A stretch of DNA of 6,530 bases, from NCBI GenBank assembly GCA_002385805.1, contig DGEF01000061.1, positions 1 through 6,530 on the forward strand, in the 5' to 3' direction. The notes beneath the pieces are model-generated. The model searched no databases and had not been told where the DNA came from. It saw only the letters and a list, made by a program, of their open reading frames with translations. This stretch comes from Peptococcaceae bacterium UBA3933. GTDB lineage: Bacteria; Bacillota; Peptococcia; Peptococcales; BICA1-8. This document shows positions 1 to 5,608 of the stretch, piece after piece. Within the stretch, counting starts at the first letter, position 1; the number at the start of each line of letters is the position of its first letter. Made by a program: the position numbers and the translations under genes.

Positions 1-131
1 AAATAAAAAAACACAAAAAAAGTGTAAAAATAATCACCTATTAATCCAATTAGTATAATAAATCAATTTTTAAAATGTTTATTCACAAATATTACATTTT
101 TTTATTAATAATACTAAGTGCCTTTTAATGA

Positions 132-160
132 TTTTAATTAAGCAAAAAATATTATATAAT
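132..160 (+). promoter_or_regulatory. Possible sigma-A promoter for the prenyltransferase/CPBP operon
   Basis: A perfect TATAAT hexamer lies at 155-160. The matching -35 position at 132-137 reads TTTTAA, only three of six matches to TTGACA, with a 17-base spacer. Transcription would begin near 167 and give a leader of roughly 35 bases before the ATG. The -10 match is good, but in such AT-rich DNA a hexamer like this is expected by chance, so the call is tentative. Confidence 0.3.
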
Positions 161-185
161 TTTGAATGAATTTTAGATTTTCCTC

Positions 186-192
186 AAGGAGG
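186..192 (+). promoter_or_regulatory. Ribosome binding site of the prenyltransferase gene
   Basis: AAGGAGG, a full match to the anti-Shine-Dalgarno sequence, ends 11 bases before the ATG at 204. The spacing is slightly long, but no other start codon in this frame fits better, so it supports the chosen start. Confidence 0.75.
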
Positions 193-203
193 TTAAACCG
201 TAA

Positions 204-1097
204 ATGGTTAAAGTTTGGTTTTTAGCTCTGAGACCCTGGTCTTTTACTGCTTCCGCAATACCTGTAACTTTGGGGGCTATTTTAGCCTATACTTTTGAGG
301 GTACTTTTAGTTTTGGTCTTTATCTTTTAACCCTATTTGGCGGAACTCTTTTGCATAGCGGAACAAATCTGATTAATACCTATGGGGATTTTATTGCAGG
401 GGTTGATACCATAGAATCTGCAGAAACATGCCCTCAATTAGTAAGAAATATCTTAAAACCAGAACAAATGAAAAATGCTGGTATTATAGCTTTTGGTATG
501 GCAGCTCTCCTGGGAATCTATTTTGTTTATTTAAGAGGGTGGCCTATGTTGTTTTTAGGTCTTATCGGTATTTTAGGGGGTTATACTTATACTGCCGGAC
601 CATTACCTTATAAGTACCAAGGTTTGGGCTCTTTATTGGTTTTTTTCTTAATGGGCCCTTTAATGGTCCTAGGAAGCCATTATGTTCAAACAGGTGTCTT
701 TAATGAAAATGTTATCTGGGCTTCCCTTCCGGTAGGTTTTCTTGTTTCCGGAATACTTCACGCCAATGACCTAAGAGATATTGATTATGACCAAAGAGCA
801 GGGATAAAAACATTAGCTTTAATTTTAGGTGAAAAGTTGGCCTTTCCATTTTATTATCTTTTAAATATAGCTGCTTTTGCTTCTCTATTATTTTTAATCA
901 TCTTTAATATACTGCCAGTATCATCTATTTTACCTTTTTTATTAATTCCTAAACTAGGTAAGATTTTGAAAAATGCTCATATTTCCAGATTGGGTAATAA
1001 AGATACCTTAACTTTTTTAGAGGCTAATTCGGCTAAATTCCATTTTCAATTTGGCTCTATGTTTATTGCAGGTCTATTAATTAACATCATAATTTAG
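204..1097 (+). CDS. UbiA-family prenyltransferase, MenA-like (1,4-dihydroxy-2-naphthoate polyprenyltransferase type)
   Basis: This is an integral membrane protein of 297 residues, the usual length for UbiA-family enzymes, which transfer a polyprenyl chain from its diphosphate to an aromatic acceptor. Hydrophobic segments run through the whole protein. The first Asp-rich motif is N58-T-Y-G-D62 followed by G66-V-D68. The second is N188-D189-L-R-D192-I-D194-Y-D196, followed by GIKTLA. These Asp clusters bind the Mg-diphosphate in the family. The segment GYTYTAGPLPYKYQGLG (126-142) and GPLMVLG..YVQTG (151-164) resemble MenA-type proteins, pointing to menaquinone synthesis. No other men gene is nearby, so the acceptor is unproven. 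The first motif has Thr59 where Asp is usual. The next gene starts 9 bases downstream, suggesting an operon. A different aromatic or lipid acceptor remains possible. Confidence 0.85.
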   Translation: MVKVWFLALRPWSFTASAIPVTLGAILAYTFEGTFSFGLYLLTLFGGTLLHSGTNLINTYGDFIAGVDTIESAETCPQLVRNILKPEQMKNAGIIAFGMAALLGIYFVYLRGWPMLFLGLIGILGGYTYTAGPLPYKYQGLGSLLVFFLMGPLMVLGSHYVQTGVFNENVIWASLPVGFLVSGILHANDLRDIDYDQRAGIKTLALILGEKLAFPFYYLLNIAAFASLLFLIIFNILPVSSILPFLLIPKLGKILKNAHISRLGNKDTLTFLEANSAKFHFQFGSMFIAGLLINIII

Positions 1098-1106
1098 GAG
1101 GAAATC

Positions 1107-1733
1107 ATGTCACATAAAAAAATTAAAGATTTTCAGGTAATTATAACTATACTCTTGGCCCTTTTTTTTTGGTATCTTACTTTTTCAGTACAATTATTAA
1201 ATTTCTGGGTATCAATGAGTATAGCCGCAACAACTTTAAGTATCTTGGCTATTTATTGGGGTGGATTCCCTTTAAGCAAAAAGGATATTACCTGGAGAGG
1301 TTTATTTATTGGAGTCGGCTCTGCTATAATTTTGTACTTTATCTTTTGGCTGGGTAATATTTTTTCCCAACTATTATTTAATTTCGCTGGTTCACAAATC
1401 TCATCAATTTATCATATCAGGACACAAAGTGATATTTTAATCATTAGCCTGGTACTGCTATTTATTACCAGTCCAGGAGAAGAGATTTTTTGGAGAAATT
1501 TCTTACAAAAATGGGCTATGGAGAAATTCGGAGAATTTCCAGGTTGGTTATTAGGGAGTTTAATTTATGCGGGAGTTCATATTTCTTCGGGGAATTTTAT
1601 GCTTACCATGGCTGCCTTGGTAGCGGGGTTATTTTGGGGTTTTATTTATATGTATGAAAAGAACCTCTTTCCTTTAATTATCTCCCATGCTTTATGGACT
1701 GTAGGTATTTTTATTTTATTTCCCGTAATGTAA
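1107..1733 (+). CDS. CPBP family intramembrane metalloprotease homologue (CAAX protease/Abi type)
   Basis: This is a membrane protein of 208 residues with several hydrophobic segments. It carries the CPBP (Rce1/Abi, PF02517-type) pattern. E125-E126-I-F-W-R130 is the EExxxR motif, Y154-A-G-V-H158 occupies the FxxxH position, and H194-A-L-W-T198 occupies the HxxxN position. The Glu pair and two His residues are the expected catalytic or metal-binding set. In this family Phe usually stands at 154 and Asn or Asp at 198, so two accessory positions differ. Members process prenylated proteins in eukaryotes. In bacteria they serve in bacteriocin immunity, peptide maturation or unknown roles, and the substrate here cannot be told. 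AGGAGG (1096-1101) overlaps the stop codon of the prenyltransferase gene and sits 5 bases before the ATG, so the two genes are probably co-transcribed. The 3' end overlaps the convergent DUF1294 gene. Confidence 0.85.
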   Translation: MSHKKIKDFQVIITILLALFFWYLTFSVQLLNFWVSMSIAATTLSILAIYWGGFPLSKKDITWRGLFIGVGSAIILYFIFWLGNIFSQLLFNFAGSQISSIYHIRTQSDILIISLVLLFITSPGEEIFWRNFLQKWAMEKFGEFPGWLLGSLIYAGVHISSGNFMLTMAALVAGLFWGFIYMYEKNLFPLIISHALWTVGIFILFPVM

Positions 1734-2009
1734 AAACTCTCCTTCTACTCCTCCCAGAGTATAAAATAAGTATAAATTTAATAATACCAGTAAAGGTAAC
1801 CCGAATCTAAATAAATTATGTTTAGTTTTGTGCCTAAATACTTGCATTCCGCAATAACCTCCAATAGCTCCACCTGCTAAGGCCAAGAATAAGAGTGTTT
1901 TTTCTTTTATCCTCCAACGGTTTCTTTTGGCCTGCATTTTGTCATAACCCATTAGTAAGAAACTAAATATATTTATGCTGATAAAAAATAACAATTTAAA
2001 CTTTTCCAC
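1716..2009 (-). CDS. DUF1294 family small membrane protein
   Basis: This is a 97-residue protein of unknown function. It matches the DUF1294 pattern: an N-terminal hydrophobic helix (about 6-20), then MGYDKMQAKRNRWRIKEKTL (20-39) with the conserved G-x-D-K and W-R-I-x-E elements. A Gly-rich segment follows (LALAGGAIGGYCGM, 42-55), then FRHKTKHNLFRFGLPLL (58-74) with the conserved R-H-K-T, and a second hydrophobic helix. Two to three membrane passes are likely. The start is GTG. It is chosen because GAGG (2017-2020) lies 7 bases upstream and a full first helix results; the next in-frame Met (residue 20) would cut into the domain. The gene lies alone on the minus strand. The terminator at 2058-2092 cuts it off from the liv operon, and it overlaps the CPBP gene by 18 bases at the 3' end. 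Confidence 0.85.
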   Translation of the reverse strand: MEKFKLLFFISINIFSFLLMGYDKMQAKRNRWRIKEKTLLFLALAGGAIGGYCGMQVFRHKTKHNLFRFGLPLLVLLNLYLFYTLGGVEGEFLHYGK

Positions 2010-2016
2010 AGCCTGT

Positions 2017-2027
2017 CCTCTTTCCTT
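2017..2027 (-). promoter_or_regulatory. Ribosome binding site deciding the GTG start of the DUF1294 gene
   Basis: Read on the minus strand, the segment is GGAAAGAGGAC-like, with GAGG at 2017-2020, 7 bases before the GTG. No ATG in frame is placed suitably, so this site fixes the start at 2009. Confidence 0.55.
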
Positions 2028-2045
2028 TAATTTTTATGATTATTT

Positions 2046-2051
2046 ATTATA
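2046..2051 (-). promoter_or_regulatory. Possible -10 element for the DUF1294 gene
   Basis: The minus strand reads TATAAT here, about 37 bases upstream of the GTG and just past the liv operon terminator. No recognisable -35 hexamer stands 16 to 18 bases upstream, where the terminator stem lies. The gene needs its own promoter if the terminator is efficient, and this is the only candidate I see. Confidence 0.25.
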
Positions 2052-2057
2052 ACATAA

Positions 2058-2092
2058 ACAATAAAAAACCTGCTTGGCAGGTTTTTTATTGT
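2058..2092. terminator. Bidirectional intrinsic terminator
   Basis: A perfect 16-bp inverted repeat (2058-2073 with 2077-2092) surrounds a 3-base loop. Its core is CCTGC/GCAGG, preceded by A6 and followed by T6, so either strand yields a GC stem followed by a U tract. On the minus strand it begins right after the livF stop codon and ends the transporter operon. On the plus strand it is the first good terminator downstream of the CPBP gene. Confidence 0.9.
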
Positions 2093-2093
2093 A

Positions 2094-2798
2094 TCACTCA
2101 CCTAAATATGCTTTTTTCACTTGCTCATTGTTCAATAATTCCTGGCCTGTTCCCTCTAAAGTAATGGTACCGGTTTCTAAAACATAACCATAATCAGCAA
2201 TTTTTAAAGCGGCCATTGCATTTTGTTCAATTAGTAGAATAGTCATTCCTTCCTGATGAATCATTTTAATAATTTCAAAAACATCTTGTACTATCAAAGG
2301 AGCCAGCCCCAGGGAAGGCTCATCCATCATTAGTAATTTGGGTTTGGACATTAAGGCTCTACCAATAGCTAACATTTGCTGTTCCCCACCGGATAAAGTC
2401 CCGGCTAGCTGCCATTCTCTTTCTTTTAAACGGGGAAAAAACTCATATACATGATTTATATCATCTTTTATGGCTTTTTTGTCGTTTCTCAAGTAAGCCC
2501 CTAATTTAAGGTTTTCTAATACGGTTAAATCCGGAAAAACTCTACGGCCTTCCGGAACTAGGGTAATACCTCTTTTAACCACTTCAGTTGTTTTTAATTT
2601 ACTTATATCTTCATTATTAAAAATAATTTCACCTTCACTGGCGGAAACCAGGCGTGAGATAGCTCTTAATGTTGTACTTTTACCTGCTCCGTTAGCTCCA
2701 ATCAGGGTGATTATTTTATTTTCCGGTACTTCCAAACTAATACCCTTTAACGCATGTATTCCTCCATAGTAAACATGTAAATTATTTATTTTAAGCAA
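2094..2798 (-). CDS. livF: Branched-chain amino acid ABC transporter ATP-binding protein LivF
   Basis: This is one of the two cytoplasmic ATPases of the HAAT-type importer, with 234 residues, the usual LivF length. Walker A is GANGAGKST (34-42), the signature LSGGEQQ is at 135-141, and Walker B with the catalytic Glu is LLMMDEP (155-161; D159, E160). The Q-loop position reads VPEGRRVFP (81-89), with Glu in place of Gln, and the H-loop position reads IEQNA (190-194), with Gln192 in place of His. Both are typical of LivF and separate it from LivG. The start is TTG, placed 8 bases inside the end of livG. No in-frame ATG lies nearby, and the resulting N-terminus MLKINNLHVYYG fits the family. GGGGGT about 8 bases upstream is a modest ribosome binding site, so translational coupling to livG is likely. 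It is the last gene of the operon. Confidence 0.93.
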   Translation of the reverse strand: MLKINNLHVYYGGIHALKGISLEVPENKIITLIGANGAGKSTTLRAISRLVSASEGEIIFNNEDISKLKTTEVVKRGITLVPEGRRVFPDLTVLENLKLGAYLRNDKKAIKDDINHVYEFFPRLKEREWQLAGTLSGGEQQMLAIGRALMSKPKLLMMDEPSLGLAPLIVQDVFEIIKMIHQEGMTILLIEQNAMAALKIADYGYVLETGTITLEGTGQELLNNEQVKKAYLGE

Positions 2799-3561
2799 TA
2801 TGTTCGACCCCCAAATATGCAGCGATCACTCTTTCGTTGGACTGTATTTCCTTAGGAGTTCCTTCAGCAATTGTTACACCGTAATCTAAAACAAGTATTC
2901 GTTGGCAAACTCCCATAATTACCGGCATATGATGCTCAATCATAAAAATAGTTAAATCGAATTTATCTCTAAGTTCCTGAATTAAATACATCAGTTCTTT
3001 AGACTCTTGGGGATTCATCCCGGCAGCAGGTTCGTCCAGTAGTAACAATTTAGGCTGGGTAGCCAGAGCTCGGGCAATTTCCAACCTTCTCTGCAACCCA
3101 TAAGGTAGACTGGATGCCTTTTCGTTTTTATATTGAGTAAGCTTTAACTGGTCTAAAAGCTGCAAAGATCTTTCGTACATAATTTTTTCTTCTTTTTGGT
3201 ACCAGGGAAGCCTAAAGGTAGCTGAAAAAATATTCGATTGCAGATTGAGATGATTGGCAATTAGCACATTTTCCAAAACTGTTAAATCTTTGAAGAGTCT
3301 TATATTCTGAAAAGTTCTGGCAATACCTAGTTTGGTTATTTGATCTGGTCGGGATTTAGTAATGTCTCGTCCTTCAAAAAAAACTTTGCCTTGCGTTGGC
3401 ACATACTCACCGGCAATAACGTTAAAACAAGTGGTTTTCCCTGCACCATTAGGACCGATAAGACCCACAATCTCATTTTTGTCTATGTTAAGATTAAAAT
3501 TGGCAACTGCTTTAAGACCACCAAATTGCATTGTTATGCCTTTTACTTCTAACAAATTCAT
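2791..3561 (-). CDS. livG: Branched-chain amino acid ABC transporter ATP-binding protein LivG
   Basis: This is the second cytoplasmic ATPase of the importer, pairing with LivF, with 256 residues as usual for LivG. Walker A is GPNGAGKTT (36-44), the Q-loop is ARTFQNIRLF with Q85 (81-90), and Walker B is LLLLDEP (172-178; D176, E177) followed by AAGMNP. The H-loop is IEHHM with His210. The signature reads LPYGLQRRLEIARAL (152-166) instead of LSGGQ, a normal LivG feature. The segment around 105-132, between the Q-loop and the signature, is the longer helical insert that LivG has and LivF lacks. The ATG overlaps the livM stop as ATGA. A strong GGGAGG (3569-3574) inside livM stands 7 bases upstream, which settles the start. 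Confidence 0.94.
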   Translation of the reverse strand: MNLLEVKGITMQFGGLKAVANFNLNIDKNEIVGLIGPNGAGKTTCFNVIAGEYVPTQGKVFFEGRDITKSRPDQITKLGIARTFQNIRLFKDLTVLENVLIANHLNLQSNIFSATFRLPWYQKEEKIMYERSLQLLDQLKLTQYKNEKASSLPYGLQRRLEIARALATQPKLLLLDEPAAGMNPQESKELMYLIQELRDKFDLTIFMIEHHMPVIMGVCQRILVLDYGVTIAEGTPKEIQSNERVIAAYLGVEHIA

Positions 3562-4628
3562 TTTCTAACCTCCCTGGGCTGCATGTGAAATCTTTGGAAC
3601 ATTTTAGTTATTTTATTCCAGGAAAGCTCCTCATTACCCATTAAACCTCTGGGATAGAACAGAACTACTAATAACAGTAATGTGGAGAAAACTACCATTC
3701 TTAAACCCGGTATTTCTGGCAAACCCATAAATCCTTGGTCCAGAAAACGCAACCATTCCATTAAAATAGTGACAACAACAGCTGAGATTACAGAACCAGA
3801 AATACTGCCCATTCCTCCTAAAACTACGATTAGAAGAATATTAAAAGTCAAAGTAAAGCGGAACATTAGCGGATCGATTGTAGTCATCAAACTGGCTAGA
3901 AGGGCCCCTCCTATTCCAGCAAAAAAGGAGCTAATTACCATAGCCCAAACTTTATGTTTAAAAATATTTACTCCCATAGCTTCCGCGGCTTTTTCGTCTT
4001 CCCGTATGGCTTTAAGGGCTCTTCCGTAACTGGAACTTACCAGCAAAAAATGGAAAATAACGGTTATAATTACTGCCGTCCAAACCCACCAGGTAAAGGC
4101 ATTTTTCATTTCAATAAACAAGAAGGATTTAGGCATGGGAATGGCCTTTAGCCCCAAAGAACCGTTGGTTATGCTCTGAGTATTTGTAAAAACAGTTCTA
4201 ATAATTTCCCCAAACCCTAAAGTAGCAATTGCCAGATAGTCACCCCGTAGTCTAAGTACTGGCGCACCGATTAAAAGTCCAGCCAATCCGGCTAATAATC
4301 CACCCATAATAACTGCAGGTAAAAAGGGCCAGTGCACAGAACTTAAAAAAGGAACTATTGGTTCTAAAAAGAAATTCATGCTTTTCAAATCAGAATCCAT
4401 AACCAAAAGTGTATAAGTATAAGCTCCCACGGCGATAAAACCGGCATGTCCTAAAGCCAATTGCCCGGTAAAACCGTTTATTAAATTCATACTAACTGCA
4501 AAAATAACATAAATTCCGGCTAAGTTTAGAATTCTTAGTTTAAAATTACCTAACGTATTCTGCAAAAGTATCAAGATTACAATTACTATTCCAATTATGA
4601 TTAAACTTGTAATTATTTTTCTTTTCAT
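3558..4628 (-). CDS. livM: Branched-chain amino acid ABC transporter permease LivM
   Basis: This is an inner-membrane permease of 356 residues that forms the translocation path together with LivH. An N-terminal hydrophobic helix (about 4-22) is followed by the family pattern NGFTGQLALGHAGF (51-64) and LRLRGDYLAIATLGFGEI (125-142). The cytoplasmic EAA-like coupling loop spans about 202-234 (GRALKAIREDEKAAEAMGV at its start) and contacts an ATPase. It is followed by GGMGSISGSV (271-280) and YPRGLMG (325-331). Roughly eight to ten membrane segments are visible, and the C-terminal tail from about 332 is polar and basic. The ATG lies 4 bases after the livH stop, with AAAAGGTG (4636-4643) as ribosome binding site inside the end of livH. 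The permease type cannot reveal which amino acid is carried. Confidence 0.93.
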   Translation of the reverse strand: MKRKIITSLIIIGIVIVILILLQNTLGNFKLRILNLAGIYVIFAVSMNLINGFTGQLALGHAGFIAVGAYTYTLLVMDSDLKSMNFFLEPIVPFLSSVHWPFLPAVIMGGLLAGLAGLLIGAPVLRLRGDYLAIATLGFGEIIRTVFTNTQSITNGSLGLKAIPMPKSFLFIEMKNAFTWWVWTAVIITVIFHFLLVSSSYGRALKAIREDEKAAEAMGVNIFKHKVWAMVISSFFAGIGGALLASLMTTIDPLMFRFTLTFNILLIVVLGGMGSISGSVISAVVVTILMEWLRFLDQGFMGLPEIPGLRMVVFSTLLLLVVLFYPRGLMGNEELSWNKITKMFQRFHMQPREVRK

Positions 4629-4632
4629 GATG

Positions 4633-5526
4633 TCACACCTTTTCCGCGATTTTTTCGCCCAATATACCTGTAGGTTTAACCAGAAGAATAAGGATTAATA
4701 AAATAAAGGCAAAAGCATCTCGATAGCCGGAAAGGTCTGGTAAAAAGGCAACCAGTAAAATCTCTGTCAAACCTAAAATAAAACCACCTACAACCGCACC
4801 GGTAATATTACCGATTCCACCTAAAACAGCTGCAATAAAACACTTTAAACCAGGCATTAAACCCATAGTGGGAGTTAATTGAGGGAATTTCATACTCCAC
4901 ATAATTCCGCCTATGGCTGCAAGAGCAGAGCCTATTCCAAAAGTAACGGAAATTATTTTATTAACATCAATGCCCATTAGACTGGATGTATCATAATCTT
5001 TGGCCACAGCCCGCATGGCCATTCCTATTTTTGTGTTATTTATTACATAAACCAATAAAATTAGCAAAACTACCGTTATAGTTGGAATGAAAAAAGTCAG
5101 ACTAACAATATTAACGCCTTTAATAGTATATACTTGCGAAAATAGTGTCGGAACTTGAAACGCTTTAGGTCGACCGGTGAAGAGCACTATCCCCAAATTT
5201 TGGAGAAAAAATGAAACTCCAATAGCCGAGATTAGGATGGTAACTCTGGGTGAGCTTCTTAAAGGCTTATACGCTAAGCGCTCCACTAAGATACCTACTA
5301 TAGTTGTTATGATAATGGCTATAAAAAAAGAAATATACCAGGGCATAGAGAAAATAAAAACCGTATAGAAAGCTATATAAGCTGCTACCATTATCATTTC
5401 ACCATGGGCAAAATTAATTAAACGAAGAATCCCATATACCATGGTATAACCAATAGCTATTAATGCATACAAACTTCCTAGAGATATTCCATTGGCAAAA
5501 TTTTGAAGAAATTCTTGTAAAGTCAT
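4633..5526 (-). CDS. livH: Branched-chain amino acid ABC transporter permease LivH
   Basis: This is an inner-membrane permease of 297 residues, normal for LivH, and the partner of LivM. The family hallmark is at the N-terminal side: GYTMVYGILRLINFAHGEM (26-44), with the near-invariant NFAHGE at 38-43. The ERLAYKPLR segment (82-90) follows. The EAA-like coupling loop starts at about 168 (GMAMRAVAKDYDTSSLMGID), and GLKCFIAAVLGGIGNITGAV (226-245) and VKPTGILGEK (283-292) come after it. About eight membrane segments can be made out. The ATG has AGAGGGG (5533-5539) 6 bases upstream. It is the first of four tightly spaced genes and follows the binding-protein gene after 82 bases that contain a hairpin. 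Confidence 0.93.
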   Translation of the reverse strand: MTLQEFLQNFANGISLGSLYALIAIGYTMVYGILRLINFAHGEMIMVAAYIAFYTVFIFSMPWYISFFIAIIITTIVGILVERLAYKPLRSSPRVTILISAIGVSFFLQNLGIVLFTGRPKAFQVPTLFSQVYTIKGVNIVSLTFFIPTITVVLLILLVYVINNTKIGMAMRAVAKDYDTSSLMGIDVNKIISVTFGIGSALAAIGGIMWSMKFPQLTPTMGLMPGLKCFIAAVLGGIGNITGAVVGGFILGLTEILLVAFLPDLSGYRDAFAFILLILILLVKPTGILGEKIAEKV

Positions 5527-5569
5527 TACTGTCCCCTCTATTCTCGATTTAGAAAGATTTTTGTAAAAG

Positions 5570-5600
5570 GGAGGAGTGAAGGTGCTTCCTTCGCTCCTCC
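5570..5600 (-). terminator. Intercistronic hairpin, possible partial terminator or mRNA stabiliser
   Basis: A stem of 13 positions pairs 5570-5582 with 5588-5600 around a 5-base loop. In the minus-strand transcript one pair (C at 5593 with A at 5577) is a mismatch; all others are Watson-Crick and mostly GC. The following bases are CTTTTAC, a short U run, so termination would be incomplete. It begins only 8 bases after the binding-protein stop codon and precedes livH. Such a structure can lower expression of the membrane genes relative to the binding protein or protect the upstream mRNA. Confidence 0.6.
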
Positions 5601-5608
5601 TCTTATGT

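Larger units (their letters stand above)
1..203. other. AT-rich intergenic leader, no gene seen
   Basis: This stretch is dominated by A and T runs, and I see no open reading frame, tRNA or conserved RNA structure in it. It holds two TATAAT-like hexamers on the plus strand (54-59 and 155-160) and, at its right end, the ribosome binding site of the prenyltransferase gene. The left edge may include the end of an upstream intergenic region, but no neighbouring gene reaches into the window. Confidence 0.6.

Noticed and set aside
11..25. ACAC/GTGT inverted repeat around an A7 run at the left edge, resembling a terminator
   Set aside because: The stem is only 4 bp without a GC core, and no gene ends nearby; it is expected by chance in such AT-rich sequence.
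54..59. TATAAT hexamer as a second promoter of the left operon
   Set aside because: No -35 element stands at the right distance and the hexamer is 145 bases from the gene; the copy at 155-160 fits better.
80..90. TTCACAA-like half site suggesting a Rex redox-regulator operator
   Set aside because: Only one half of the palindrome is present; the opposing TTGTG half is missing at the required distance.
1523..1539. Inverted repeat GAAATTC/GAATTTC
   Set aside because: It lies inside the CPBP coding region and encodes conserved-looking residues after the EExxxR motif; 7 bp with no T tract, so coincidence.
1736..1760. ACTCT/AGAGT stem just after the CPBP stop codon as a terminator
   Set aside because: The stem has 5 bp, a 15-base loop and no U tract, and it lies inside the DUF1294 coding sequence.
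3340..4151. Several plus-strand open frames opposite livG and livM
   Set aside because: They lie antisense to well-conserved transporter genes, lack ribosome binding sites and have low-complexity, non-family sequences; they are shadows of the real genes.
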